The position numbers were made by a program, and so were the translations under genes. A stretch of DNA of 5,639 nt from Actinomycetes bacterium (lineage in GTDB: Bacteria > Actinomycetota > Thermoleophilia > Solirubrobacterales > Solirubrobacteraceae). The stretch covers positions 1 through 5,639 of the forward strand of contig JAEZDB010000352.1 of the NCBI GenBank assembly GCA_023429855.1, read 5' to 3'. Below are positions 1-5,639 of this stretch, piece by piece. Position 1 is the first letter of the stretch. Every line of letters starts with the position of its first letter. Below the pieces are notes generated by a model. It was not told the origin of the DNA. It saw only the letters and a program-made list of their open reading frames with translations, and did not search any database.

Positions 1-1577
1 CGCACGGCCCGCTCCCAGCGCGCGCCGATGCGCAGCAGGCGCGTCTCGGCGAACGGCAGCGCGTGCAGGCTGACGCCGAACGGCAGCCCGTCGGCGCGCG
101 GCAGGCTCGGGAGCGACAGCACCGACAGGTCGAGCAGGTTGCCGAAGGTCGTAAACGTGCCCAGGCGTGCGTTCACCCCGATCGGGTCGGCGGCCAGCTC
201 CTCATGGGTCGGGTGCTCCAAGACGGTCGGCGTGAGCAGCGCGTCGACCTCGGCGAGCACGGCGTGCGTCTGCTTGACGAGCGCGCGAAGGTGGTCGATC
301 GCGGTGAACGCCTCCGCGGCCGACGGCGTGGCCCCCGCGAGCACGATCGAGGCGACGGTCGGGTCGAGGGCCGGCTCGGCGTCGACGCTGCCGGCAGCCT
401 GCGCGACCTGCTCGATGAACGCCCCCACCGAGGCGTACCGCTCGGCGACGAACGCGCTGCCGTAGAGCATCGCGCCCGCTTCGAGGAACGGCGCGAGGTC
501 GATCGGCACGAGCCGCACCCCGCCCTGAACCGGCAGCGACTTGGCGAGCCGCAGCGCGTGCTCCCAGGCGATCGACGCTTCCTCGTCGGCGGCGGTGACG
601 AGGATCGAGGCCGGGATGCCGAGCACGAGTCCGTCGTGGGCCTTCGCCGGCGGCTGCGGCGCCGCAGCGCCGTGGTGCGAGGCGGCGCCACGGACGGCGA
701 GCGCTTCGTCGGTCGTGACGCTTGGGTCGTCGAACAGCCCCGCCGGGAAGCTCGAACCGGCGGTCGGTGCGTGACGCGACCAATGGTCGGCCGGGTCGGG
801 GCCGGCGAGGACGTCGAGCGCCAGCGCCGCGGAGTCGATGTCGGCGGTGAAGAGGCTCACCACGTCTTGCGAGCGGCAGGCCGGCAGCACGCCTGCCGTG
901 CTGATCAGGCCCTTGCTGGGCTTGAGGCCGACGATGCCGTTCAGCGCCGCTGGGACGCGTCCGGACCCGGCGGTGTCGGTTCCGAGCGCCAACGGCACGT
1001 CGCCACGGGCGACGGCGACCGCCGATCCCGACGACGACCCGCCTGAGATGCGCCCCGGATGGCCGACCGCGTGCGGCGCGCCGTAGGGCGAGCGGGTGCC
1101 GTTGAGGCCGGTCGCGAACTGGTCGAGGTTCGTGGTGCCGATCACGACGGCGCCGGCGTCCTCGAGCCGCCGCACGGCCGTTGCCGATAGCTCCGCCGGC
1201 GCGTCGGCGAACGCCGGGCAGGCTGCCGTGGTGGGGAGGCCCTCGACGTCGATGTTGCCTTTCACGGCCACCGGCACGCCGAGGAGGCGCGCGTGCGGCC
1301 CGGCCAGCTCGGCGCGGATCGCCGCGGCCTCGACGGCGACCTCGTCGAAGCGGTCGATCCACACCGGGTCGACGGTGCCCGCGGCTTCGGTCGTCGGCGC
1401 TTCAGCGCCGGGCAACGCGGGCGCTGGGAACAGCGAGCTCGCCGGCGCCCCATGCGACTGCGCTCGCCCGAGGGCGGCGGCCGCCGACTCCGCGACGGTC
1501 TCCTGGGCGAGGCGGACCCGTCCCAGGACGGCGCCGATCGGTTCGGGGGAAGTGCTCACGCTGCTCAAGCTCCTCAT
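1..1577 (-). CDS. atzF: Allophanate hydrolase (amidase signature family), 3' end cut by window edge
   Basis: Amidase-signature enzyme that hydrolyses allophanate to ammonium and CO2, the last step of the ATP-dependent urea/guanidine routes; cytosolic. The frame stays open to base 1 (525 codons from the ATG). The catalytic triad is visible in ATG numbering: Lys106 in VAVKGNID, Ser181 in GRISGGSSSGS and nucleophile Ser205 in GTDTAGSGR, with the 75- and 24-residue spacings usual for this family. Allophanate-hydrolase hallmarks follow: PFLEAGAMLYGSAFVAERYA (about 363-382), ADPIGVNARLGTFTTFGNLLDL (about 463-484) and RADGLPFGVSLHALPFAETRLL near the cut. An Ala/Pro-rich stretch at about 264-315 looks like an insertion. 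The amidase domain is essentially complete; whether the C-terminal AtzF-type domain follows cannot be seen. Start: ATG at 1577 overlaps the upstream stop as ATGA. An in-frame GTG at 1559 has a better Shine-Dalgarno and may be the true start. The family call is firm; the symbol is by family only. Confidence 0.93.
   Translation of the reverse strand, partial: MRSLSSVSTSPEPIGAVLGRVRLAQETVAESAAAALGRAQSHGAPASSLFPAPALPGAEAPTTEAAGTVDPVWIDRFDEVAVEAAAIRAELAGPHARLLGVPVAVKGNIDVEGLPTTAACPAFADAPAELSATAVRRLEDAGAVVIGTTNLDQFATGLNGTRSPYGAPHAVGHPGRISGGSSSGSAVAVARGDVPLALGTDTAGSGRVPAALNGIVGLKPSKGLISTAGVLPACRSQDVVSLFTADIDSAALALDVLAGPDPADHWSRHAPTAGSSFPAGLFDDPSVTTDEALAVRGAASHHGAAAPQPPAKAHDGLVLGIPASILVTAADEEASIAWEHALRLAKSLPVQGGVRLVPIDLAPFLEAGAMLYGSAFVAERYASVGAFIEQVAQAAGSVDAEPALDPTVASIVLAGATPSAAEAFTAIDHLRALVKQTHAVLAEVDALLTPTVLEHPTHEELAADPIGVNARLGTFTTFGNLLDLSVLSLPSLPRADGLPFGVSLHALPFAETRLLRIGARWERAV
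1570..1574 (-). promoter_or_regulatory. Ribosome binding site AGGAG that favours the alternative GTG start at 1559
   Basis: AGGAG lies 10 nt before the in-frame GTG at 1559-1557, and its first A is the last base of the upstream TGA stop. The ATG at 1577 has only a weak GGTGG-like sequence before it. Both starts fit coupled translation; they differ by six residues (MRSLSS). Confidence 0.5.
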
Positions 1578-3565
1578 GCTGCCCACCGGGCCCGCTCCTC
1601 GTCAAATGCTGCGCCGCGCTGTGCACGCAGCGCGGCGATCTCGTCGCGGTTGGCCTGCTCGAGCGCGAGGCGGTCGCTGAGCCGCAGCGTGCCCTCGGTG
1701 ATCGAGACGACCTGCCGCCCGGCCGAGGAGGCGTCGCGCAGCTTCGCGAGCTCGGCTTCGCTGACGAGCTCGAACCGGATCCGGTCGAAGTGCCGCAACA
1801 GCCAGGGCGTCTCGCCCTCGACCGAGCCGGGCGCCGTAACGCGGCCGGCGTGCGCGGCGCGGTTCCACACCTGGACGGTCCGACCAAACAGCTGGTAGCC
1901 GCCGGGGCCCTCCATCCCATAGATACACAAGAAGGAGCCGCCGATCCCGACGGCGTTCTCAGGCGTCCACCCGCGCGGGGGCGTGTACTTGGTCGTGACG
2001 AGCTGGTGCCGCGGGTCGAGCGGCAACGCCACGGGGGCGCCGAGGTACACGTCGCCCAGACCGATCACGCAGTAGCTGGCGTTGAGGATCGTGCGCTGCA
2101 CCTCCGCGATCGAGTCCAGGCCGTTGATTCGGCGGATGAACTCGATGTTGTCGGGGCACCACGGCGCGTCGGGGCGCACCTGCGCGGCGTAGCGCTGCAT
2201 CGCCTCCACAGCGCCGGGGTGCTCCCAACAGAGGGGCATCACAACTTCGCGAGAGGGGACCTCGAGCTCCGAGGCGGGCGGCAGGTTCGCTTCGAGCTCG
2301 CGCAGCGCGGCGATCACGTCGGTGTGGTCGAGGCGCTGCGGGTCAAACCGGATCTGCATGCAGCGCATGCCGGGTGTCGTGTCGAGGATGCCGGGAATCG
2401 CCGCTGCCCGCAGCGCACGCTGCAGGGCGTGGATGCGGAACCGCAGCGCGAGGTCGGTGACCGGCTCGCCGTACTCGACGACGAGGGCGGTGTCGCCGGC
2501 GCGGCGATACCGCGCCGCCGGACCGTGCTCCTCGATCACGGCGGGCAGGAGCTGGGCGGCCATGGCGGCAGCCGGTGCGTCTTCGGGAGCTTCGCCGACG
2601 ACCTGGAGCGCGTCGGCGGTCAGCGCGTGAGCCGCCGGCGCGAGTCGAACCTGATCGCCGGGGCGCAGCTGGCCGATCTTCCACCGGTCATCCAGGGCGA
2701 CGCACAGCGGCGCCGCGAAACCGCCGAGACTCGGGCCGTCGGGGCCGACGATGATCGGCGTGTCGCCCGAGACCATGATGGCGCCGAGGGCGTAGGGCGT
2801 CTCCGTCACGTTCGACGGGTCGAGTCCGGCGTCGCCGCCGCTGTCGCGCGCCCACTGCGGGGTCGCGCCTTCGAGGCGCACGCCGGTGCGGTCGGCCATC
2901 GTGCCGACGGTCCAGGTGGCGCCGAGCATCGTCGCCAGGCCCTCCGGAGCGAGGATGTCGGGCGCGCCGTGCGGGCCGTGGAGCACGTGGAGGGTCCAGG
3001 ACTCAGGGATTGCGTCCGCCGGGGCGACGACGCCTTCGGCGGGGACGGCCTCGTCGCTGACCGGGCCGATCGTGATGCGGTCGCCGGCCTGCAGCGGGCG
3101 GCCGTCGAGGCCGCCGAACTGGCCCGCGATGAAGGTCGAGCGGCTGCCGAGGTGCTCGGGCACGTCGAGACCGCCGCGGAACGCGACGTAGATCCGCGCG
3201 CCGCGGTCGGCCCAGCCGATGTCGACCTGCTCGCCGGCGCGCACCGTGATCGCCTGGTCGCGCGGGGCCGCTACGCCGCCGACGGTGATCGCCACCTCGG
3301 CGCCGCTCACGGCGATCACCCCGCCGCCGGGAATGGTGAACGCGGGGCCTTCGAGCGTGGCCTCCAGGCCGGCGGCGCTCTCCGGATTGCCGACGAGGGC
3401 GTTGGCGCGTGCCAGGGCGGCGGCGTCCATGGGCCCCGACGGCGGCACGCCGACCTCCCACAGGCCGACGCGGCCCGGCAGGTCCTGCACCGTGGTCAGC
3501 ATGCCCGGCCGGTCGACCTGGACCAGGCGCAGCAGGTGGACGAGGTCTTCGGCCGCGACGCTCAT
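1574..3565 (-). CDS. Stand-alone carboxyltransferase (CT) component of a urea/guanidine carboxylase
   Basis: 663 residues, corresponding to the central carboxyltransferase region of urea carboxylase (EC 6.3.4.6 family), which transfers carboxylate from carboxybiotin to guanidine or urea. Domain order: a KipA/AHS2-like half at about 15-325 (GMLTTVQDLPGRVGLWEVGV, VPPSGPMD, GGLDVPEHLGSRSTF, GPHGAPDIL, VGPDGPSLGGF), then a KipI/AHS1-like half at about 350-600 (APWCPDNIEFIRRINGLDS, IGLGDVYLGAPVALPLDPRH, TTKYTPPRGWTPENAVGIGG, YGMEGPGGYQLFGRTVQVWN). The chain ends at GAAFDEERARWAA, just where full-length urea carboxylases run on into the biotin carrier domain, and it starts just where they leave the biotin carboxylase domain. 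Family enzymes are about 1200 residues, so the BC and BCCP parts must be supplied by another gene. The PWCPDNIEFIRRING and EGPGGYQLFGRTVQ motifs exclude a 5-oxoprolinase PxpB/PxpC pair. ATG at 3565 overlaps the upstream stop by 4 bp, with GGAGG 7 nt away. Guanidine as substrate is inferred from the riboswitch and DUF1989 partner, not read from active-site residues. Confidence 0.93.
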   Translation of the reverse strand: MSVAAEDLVHLLRLVQVDRPGMLTTVQDLPGRVGLWEVGVPPSGPMDAAALARANALVGNPESAAGLEATLEGPAFTIPGGGVIAVSGAEVAITVGGVAAPRDQAITVRAGEQVDIGWADRGARIYVAFRGGLDVPEHLGSRSTFIAGQFGGLDGRPLQAGDRITIGPVSDEAVPAEGVVAPADAIPESWTLHVLHGPHGAPDILAPEGLATMLGATWTVGTMADRTGVRLEGATPQWARDSGGDAGLDPSNVTETPYALGAIMVSGDTPIIVGPDGPSLGGFAAPLCVALDDRWKIGQLRPGDQVRLAPAAHALTADALQVVGEAPEDAPAAAMAAQLLPAVIEEHGPAARYRRAGDTALVVEYGEPVTDLALRFRIHALQRALRAAAIPGILDTTPGMRCMQIRFDPQRLDHTDVIAALRELEANLPPASELEVPSREVVMPLCWEHPGAVEAMQRYAAQVRPDAPWCPDNIEFIRRINGLDSIAEVQRTILNASYCVIGLGDVYLGAPVALPLDPRHQLVTTKYTPPRGWTPENAVGIGGSFLCIYGMEGPGGYQLFGRTVQVWNRAAHAGRVTAPGSVEGETPWLLRHFDRIRFELVSEAELAKLRDASSAGRQVVSITEGTLRLSDRLALEQANRDEIAALRAQRGAAFDEERARWAA

Positions 3566-5268
3566 CGGGTGGCCTCCGGGGCGGTGGTGGTGGCTGTGGC
3601 TGCGGTGCGGCTGTCGGGGGCCACGGGCGGGTGGTCGCCGAAAGCCGGGGTGTAGACCTCGGCCCGGATCGGCGTGGGATCGAAGGCGTTGCACGGGTTG
3701 TTGAGCTGCGGGCAGTTGCTGATGAGGACCAGCGTCGGCCGGTGGAACGTGAGCTCAAACCAGCCGCCGGGCCGCGAGACGCCGTCGGCGAAGTCGAGGC
3801 CGCCCTCCGAGTCGAGCGGCACGTTCATGAAGAAGTTGATGTTGGCGGTGAGGTCGCGCTTGCCGATCGGCAGGCCGGACGCGATGAGCGTGCCCACGAA
3901 CGTGTCGCGGCAGGCGTGCTGGTAGCGCGTGTGCTCGCCGTAGCGGACCACGTTCGACTCGCGGGCGCAGGCGCCGCCGAGCGTGTCGTGGCGGCCGACC
4001 GTGTCGGCGGTGATCGTCGCGAACGGCTCGCCCTCGGTCGCCATGATCCGCGAGCCGGCCTGCAGGTAGGGGTTGCGCTGGTCGGCGACGGTGGCGGTGT
4101 GCGAGTACCGCACTGCGCCGGGCTGCTCGGCGCAGAAGAGGACGGTGTCGGCGGCCTGGTTGCCTTCGAGGTCGGTGATGCGCAGGACCTCGCCAGCTTC
4201 GACCCGGCGCAGCCAGCCGTCGCCGGACTCGATCACCTCGTCGAGGCGGACCGTCCCGTCGATCGCCGGCGGCGTGATGGCGGGCGGCAGCTCGATCGGG
4301 GCGCCGGCGAGCGTTGCGCCGCCGGGGATCGCCGTGCCGCGGACGGCGTCGGCCAGCTCGGTCTGGGGCGCGGGCGACGCCCAGGTCAGCGGGGTCGCCG
4401 TCGTCGGCGATGCGGAACGGGCGGTCGCGTCATCGGCGTCGCCGGCATGGTCGAGGAGCGCAGCGCCGGGCGCCAGCTGCGGGGCCCAGGTGGCGGCGCG
4501 GTCGGAGCGTTCGATGGCGCGGGCGCCCTGGGCGGTACGGGTGCGAGCCAGTTCGTCTGGGAGCGGCTCGGGCGCGAGGCCCAGGCTCAGCTCGACGGGG
4601 CTGCCGGGCCACGCCGGCGTGTCGTCGTAGGGGTGCGGTCCGACGTGGACGAGCGCGATCACGTCGAGGTCGCAGCGCAGGCTCACGGCGCCGCCTGCCT
4701 CGGCGGAGTGCCGGAGCGAGAGGGCGCCGTCGTCTGCGACGTCGAGGACGGAGAACAGCTGGACGACGTCCGACAGGTCGGCGCGGCCGAGGCCGTACTT
4801 CTCGAGTTCGATCAGCAGCATGGTGCGGGCCGAGAGCCAGCGCGCGTTGCGGTCGCGCTGGAACGAGCTGCGGCCGAGGCGGGCGGTGAGCAGTGCGTCG
4901 TCGGTGAGGCCGCCGATCGGGTCGTGCCCGGCGGTGGTGTCGGCGACGACCGTGGCGAGCGAGCGGCCCATGTCGCTCATGAGCGAGAGGCCCGCGGTGA
5001 TCCGGCAGACCTTCTGCGCCTTCATCGTGTCGGGCAGGTTGAGCCGCTCGGCGGTCACGTCGGCCCGCAGCAGCGTGAGGGTGGCGGTGGCGGCGCCCTC
5101 GAGGTCGGTGAGGGTGAGCAGTGTGCCGCGGCGCAGCACCGCCGACCACGTCGCGCCGCCGGGGAGGACCTCGGTGAGCGCCGGAGCGGGCCCGCCAGCA
5201 GCGGCGGTCGGCGCCGACGCGGCGGCGGGCGTGGCCCGGTGGTTGCTGGTGGTGTGGGTGGCAGACAT
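3562..5268 (-). CDS. cgdAB: Fused carboxyguanidine deiminase CgdA-CgdB (UAAP1-UAAP2, two DUF1989 domains)
   Basis: 568 residues holding both urea-carboxylase-associated proteins in one chain. In characterised guanidine users, CgdA and CgdB are separate DUF1989 subunits that together hydrolyse carboxyguanidine to allophanate and ammonia. N-terminal module (about 30-230) is UAAP1-like: LNLPDTMKAQKVCRITAG, LMSDMGRSLATVVADT, LLIELEKYGLGRADL, VGPHPYDDTP. C-terminal module (about 338-545) is UAAP2-like: LRITDLEGNQAADTVLF, GRHDTLGGACARESN, YQHACRDTF, GKRDLTANINFFMNVP, SNCPQLNNPCNAFDPTPI. The halves are visibly homologous (LTLTDLEGAATATLTLL against LRITDLEGNQAADTVLF). A linker of about 100 residues joins them; its first part (about 238-258) resembles the usual CgdA tail. 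The C-half keeps the cysteines expected for metal binding; the N-half has Gly where I recall Cys (HDPIGG, VGPHP). First gene after the riboswitch. ATG at 5268 is chosen for AAGGAG 7 nt upstream; extending the frame to 5508 would run through the riboswitch. Symbol assigned by family and context. Confidence 0.9.
   Translation of the reverse strand: MSATHTTSNHRATPAAASAPTAAAGGPAPALTEVLPGGATWSAVLRRGTLLTLTDLEGAATATLTLLRADVTAERLNLPDTMKAQKVCRITAGLSLMSDMGRSLATVVADTTAGHDPIGGLTDDALLTARLGRSSFQRDRNARWLSARTMLLIELEKYGLGRADLSDVVQLFSVLDVADDGALSLRHSAEAGGAVSLRCDLDVIALVHVGPHPYDDTPAWPGSPVELSLGLAPEPLPDELARTRTAQGARAIERSDRAATWAPQLAPGAALLDHAGDADDATARSASPTTATPLTWASPAPQTELADAVRGTAIPGGATLAGAPIELPPAITPPAIDGTVRLDEVIESGDGWLRRVEAGEVLRITDLEGNQAADTVLFCAEQPGAVRYSHTATVADQRNPYLQAGSRIMATEGEPFATITADTVGRHDTLGGACARESNVVRYGEHTRYQHACRDTFVGTLIASGLPIGKRDLTANINFFMNVPLDSEGGLDFADGVSRPGGWFELTFHRPTLVLISNCPQLNNPCNAFDPTPIRAEVYTPAFGDHPPVAPDSRTAATATTTAPEATR
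3573..3577 (-). promoter_or_regulatory. Ribosome binding site of the carboxyltransferase gene
   Basis: GGAGG sits 7 nt before the ATG at 3565 and inside the last codons of the upstream gene. With the ATGA overlap it fixes this start and rejects the longer in-frame reading that begins near 3694. Confidence 0.8.
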
Positions 5269-5275
5269 CGAAAAG

Positions 5276-5281
5276 CTCCTT
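5276..5281 (-). promoter_or_regulatory. Ribosome binding site of the fused cgdA-cgdB gene
   Basis: AAGGAG lies 7 nt before the ATG at 5268 and just after the terminator U-tract. It decides the start against the longer open frame. Confidence 0.85.
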
Positions 5282-5290
5282 GAAAACGAC

Positions 5291-5321
5291 AAAAACCCGG
5301 CAGACGCAAAGGTCTCCCGGG
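5291..5321 (-). terminator. Intrinsic terminator forming the riboswitch expression platform
   Basis: Minus-strand hairpin CCCGG-G-AGAC, loop CUUUGC, GUCU-G-CCGGG, followed by UUUUU. It has 5 and 4 base pairs separated by a G-G mismatch. Its 5' arm is the conserved 3' CCCGGGAGA strand of the aptamer, so aptamer closure and terminator formation should exclude each other. This predicts termination without guanidine and read-through with it. Confidence 0.85.
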
Positions 5322-5418
5322 CTTTTCTCCCTCCGTGTGCCTCAGCTATGTGGTGGCGGTGCTGAGGTCGCCCTCTCGGACCAGACCCACCGAATCGGTG
5401 GCGGAACCCTAGGGCTAG
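5313..5418 (-). ncRNA. Guanidine-I riboswitch aptamer (ykkC-yxkD leader)
   Basis: The minus strand shows the conserved ykkC blocks in order: CUAGGGUUCCG (from 5412), a CCACCG/CGGUGG hairpin, GGUCUGGUCCGAGAG, a CCUCAGC/GCUGAGG hairpin, and ACACGGAGGGAGAAAAGCCC ending in GGGAGA at 5313. These match the class consensus almost base for base. The core is also shared by ykkC subtype-2 aptamers (ppGpp, PRPP and others), so sequence alone is not fully decisive. The downstream carboxylase, DUF1989 and allophanate hydrolase genes are the classic guanidine-I regulon. It lies 44 nt before the first start codon and should switch on the whole operon when guanidine is present. Confidence 0.95.
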
Positions 5419-5423
5419 TTGGG

Positions 5424-5429
5424 ACCGTA
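5424..5429 (-). promoter_or_regulatory. Possible -10 element (TACGGT) for the operon
   Basis: TACGGT on the minus strand fits the TANNNT pattern common in actinobacterial promoters. It would start the transcript near 5416-5417, directly at the aptamer. No good -35 hexamer is seen at 16-18 nt, so this is tentative. Confidence 0.25.
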
Positions 5430-5450
5430 AACCGGCGGGGACGGCCGGTT
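5430..5450. repeat. Inverted repeat upstream of the riboswitch, possible operator
   Basis: Perfect 7-bp arms AACCGGC (5430-5436) and GCCGGTT (5444-5450) separated by 7 nt. It occupies the place between the possible -10 and any -35 element, where a bound repressor would block RNA polymerase. In such GC-rich DNA a 7-bp repeat can arise by chance. Confidence 0.4.
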
Positions 5451-5483
5451 GTTGGCCCGCCGACCCAACATCGAGGAGGTCCG

Positions 5484-5501
5484 TTTGGACCGCTGTCCAA
5501 A
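5484..5501. promoter_or_regulatory. Palindromic candidate operator TTTGGACCGCTGTCCAAA
   Basis: Perfect 7-bp arms TTTGGAC and GTCCAAA with a 4-nt spacer. The AT-richer arms stand out from the surrounding GC-rich DNA, and such TTTGGAC/GTCCAAA sites are typical of TetR-type regulators. It lies about 70-85 nt upstream of the likely transcript start, so it could control this operon or a divergent gene to the right. No regulator gene is present in the window. Confidence 0.5.
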
Positions 5502-5639
5502 TGGCCATCCGGCGCTGCGCAAGCGGGGGTGCGACGTCGTGAGGCAGGAGGCCGATTCGGGCCGCACGGCGCCGGACGCTCGGGGACCCATCGCGTGGGG
5601 GGGGGGCGCGCCCCCCCCCCCCCCCCCCCCCGGGGGGGG
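5502..5639. other. Region without a recognisable gene, ending in a poly-G/poly-C artefact
   Basis: No homology-bearing frame is seen between the palindrome and the right edge. From 5597 the sequence becomes ten Gs, CGCG, twenty-one Cs and eight Gs. This is not plausible genomic sequence and looks like a mis-assembled or low-quality contig end. Sequence quality just before it should be treated with caution. Confidence 0.75.

Noticed and set aside
202..1362. A 386-codon minus-strand frame inside the allophanate hydrolase
   Set aside because: It is a different frame from the amidase motifs and reads as Arg-rich nonsense; the amidase frame runs uninterrupted to base 1.
1574..3565. 5-oxoprolinase subunits PxpB/PxpC (KipI/KipA)
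   Set aside because: The halves are fused in urea-carboxylase order with urea-carboxylase-specific motifs and partners; no PxpA is present.
1181..3655. An 824-codon open frame on the plus strand
   Set aside because: It lies antisense to clearly homologous minus-strand proteins, is Arg/Gly/Ala-rich without family motifs, and is open only because stop codons are rare in such GC-rich DNA. The same applies to the plus-strand frames at 63-1046 and 3409-5283.
5313..5418. A ppGpp or PRPP (ykkC subtype 2) riboswitch
   Set aside because: The core is shared, but the downstream genes are guanidine-degradation genes, not amino-acid or purine biosynthesis genes.
5269..5508. An 80-residue N-terminal extension of the fused deiminase
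   Set aside because: It would translate the riboswitch and terminator, and has no ribosome site; the ATG at 5268 has AAGGAG.
5485..5639. A plus-strand frame from TTG at 5485 with GGAGG 5 nt upstream, starting MDRCPNGHP
   Set aside because: The start lies inside the palindrome and no family is recognised. It runs into the poly-G/C artefact, so a real divergent gene cannot be supported. The CPNGH resemblance to zinc ribbons is too short to count.

Overview
The window carries one minus-strand operon (read from about 5420 down to 1) from a very GC-rich bacterium. Base composition, GTG/ATG starts and strong GC bias at third codon positions suggest an actinobacterium (perhaps Thermoleophilia-like), but no phylogenetic marker is present, so that is only an impression. 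From the protein families and the RNA leader I read it as a guanidine-degradation operon (guanidine -> carboxyguanidine -> allophanate -> ammonium + CO2), not a simple urea-amidolyase locus.

Layout in transcription order: (1) 5422-5639 has no convincing gene. It holds two clean inverted repeats (5484-5501 and 5430-5450) that look like regulator binding sites or a promoter region, then a run of poly-G/poly-C at 5597-5639 that looks like a sequencing or assembly artefact at a contig end. (2) 5313-5418 is a guanidine-I (ykkC-type) riboswitch aptamer. Its 3' conserved strand is shared with an intrinsic terminator at 5291-5321, giving an antitermination switch. (3) 3562-5268 is a 568-residue protein made of two DUF1989 (urea-carboxylase-associated, UAAP1/UAAP2) modules, i.e. 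CgdA and CgdB fused in one chain. (4) 1574-3565 is a 663-residue stand-alone carboxyltransferase part of urea/guanidine carboxylase, lacking both biotin carboxylase and biotin carrier domains. (5) 1-1577 is an allophanate hydrolase of the amidase-signature family, cut by the left window edge.

The genes abut by 4-bp ATGA overlaps, implying translational coupling. The proposed flow: guanidine binds the leader and allows read-through; the carboxyltransferase, with a biotin carboxylase and BCCP encoded elsewhere, makes carboxyguanidine; the fused CgdA-CgdB protein deiminates it to allophanate; the amidase splits allophanate. The notable departures from the textbook system are the CgdA-CgdB fusion, loss of the expected cysteines in its N-terminal half, and the split carboxylase whose BC/BCCP partner is not in the window.
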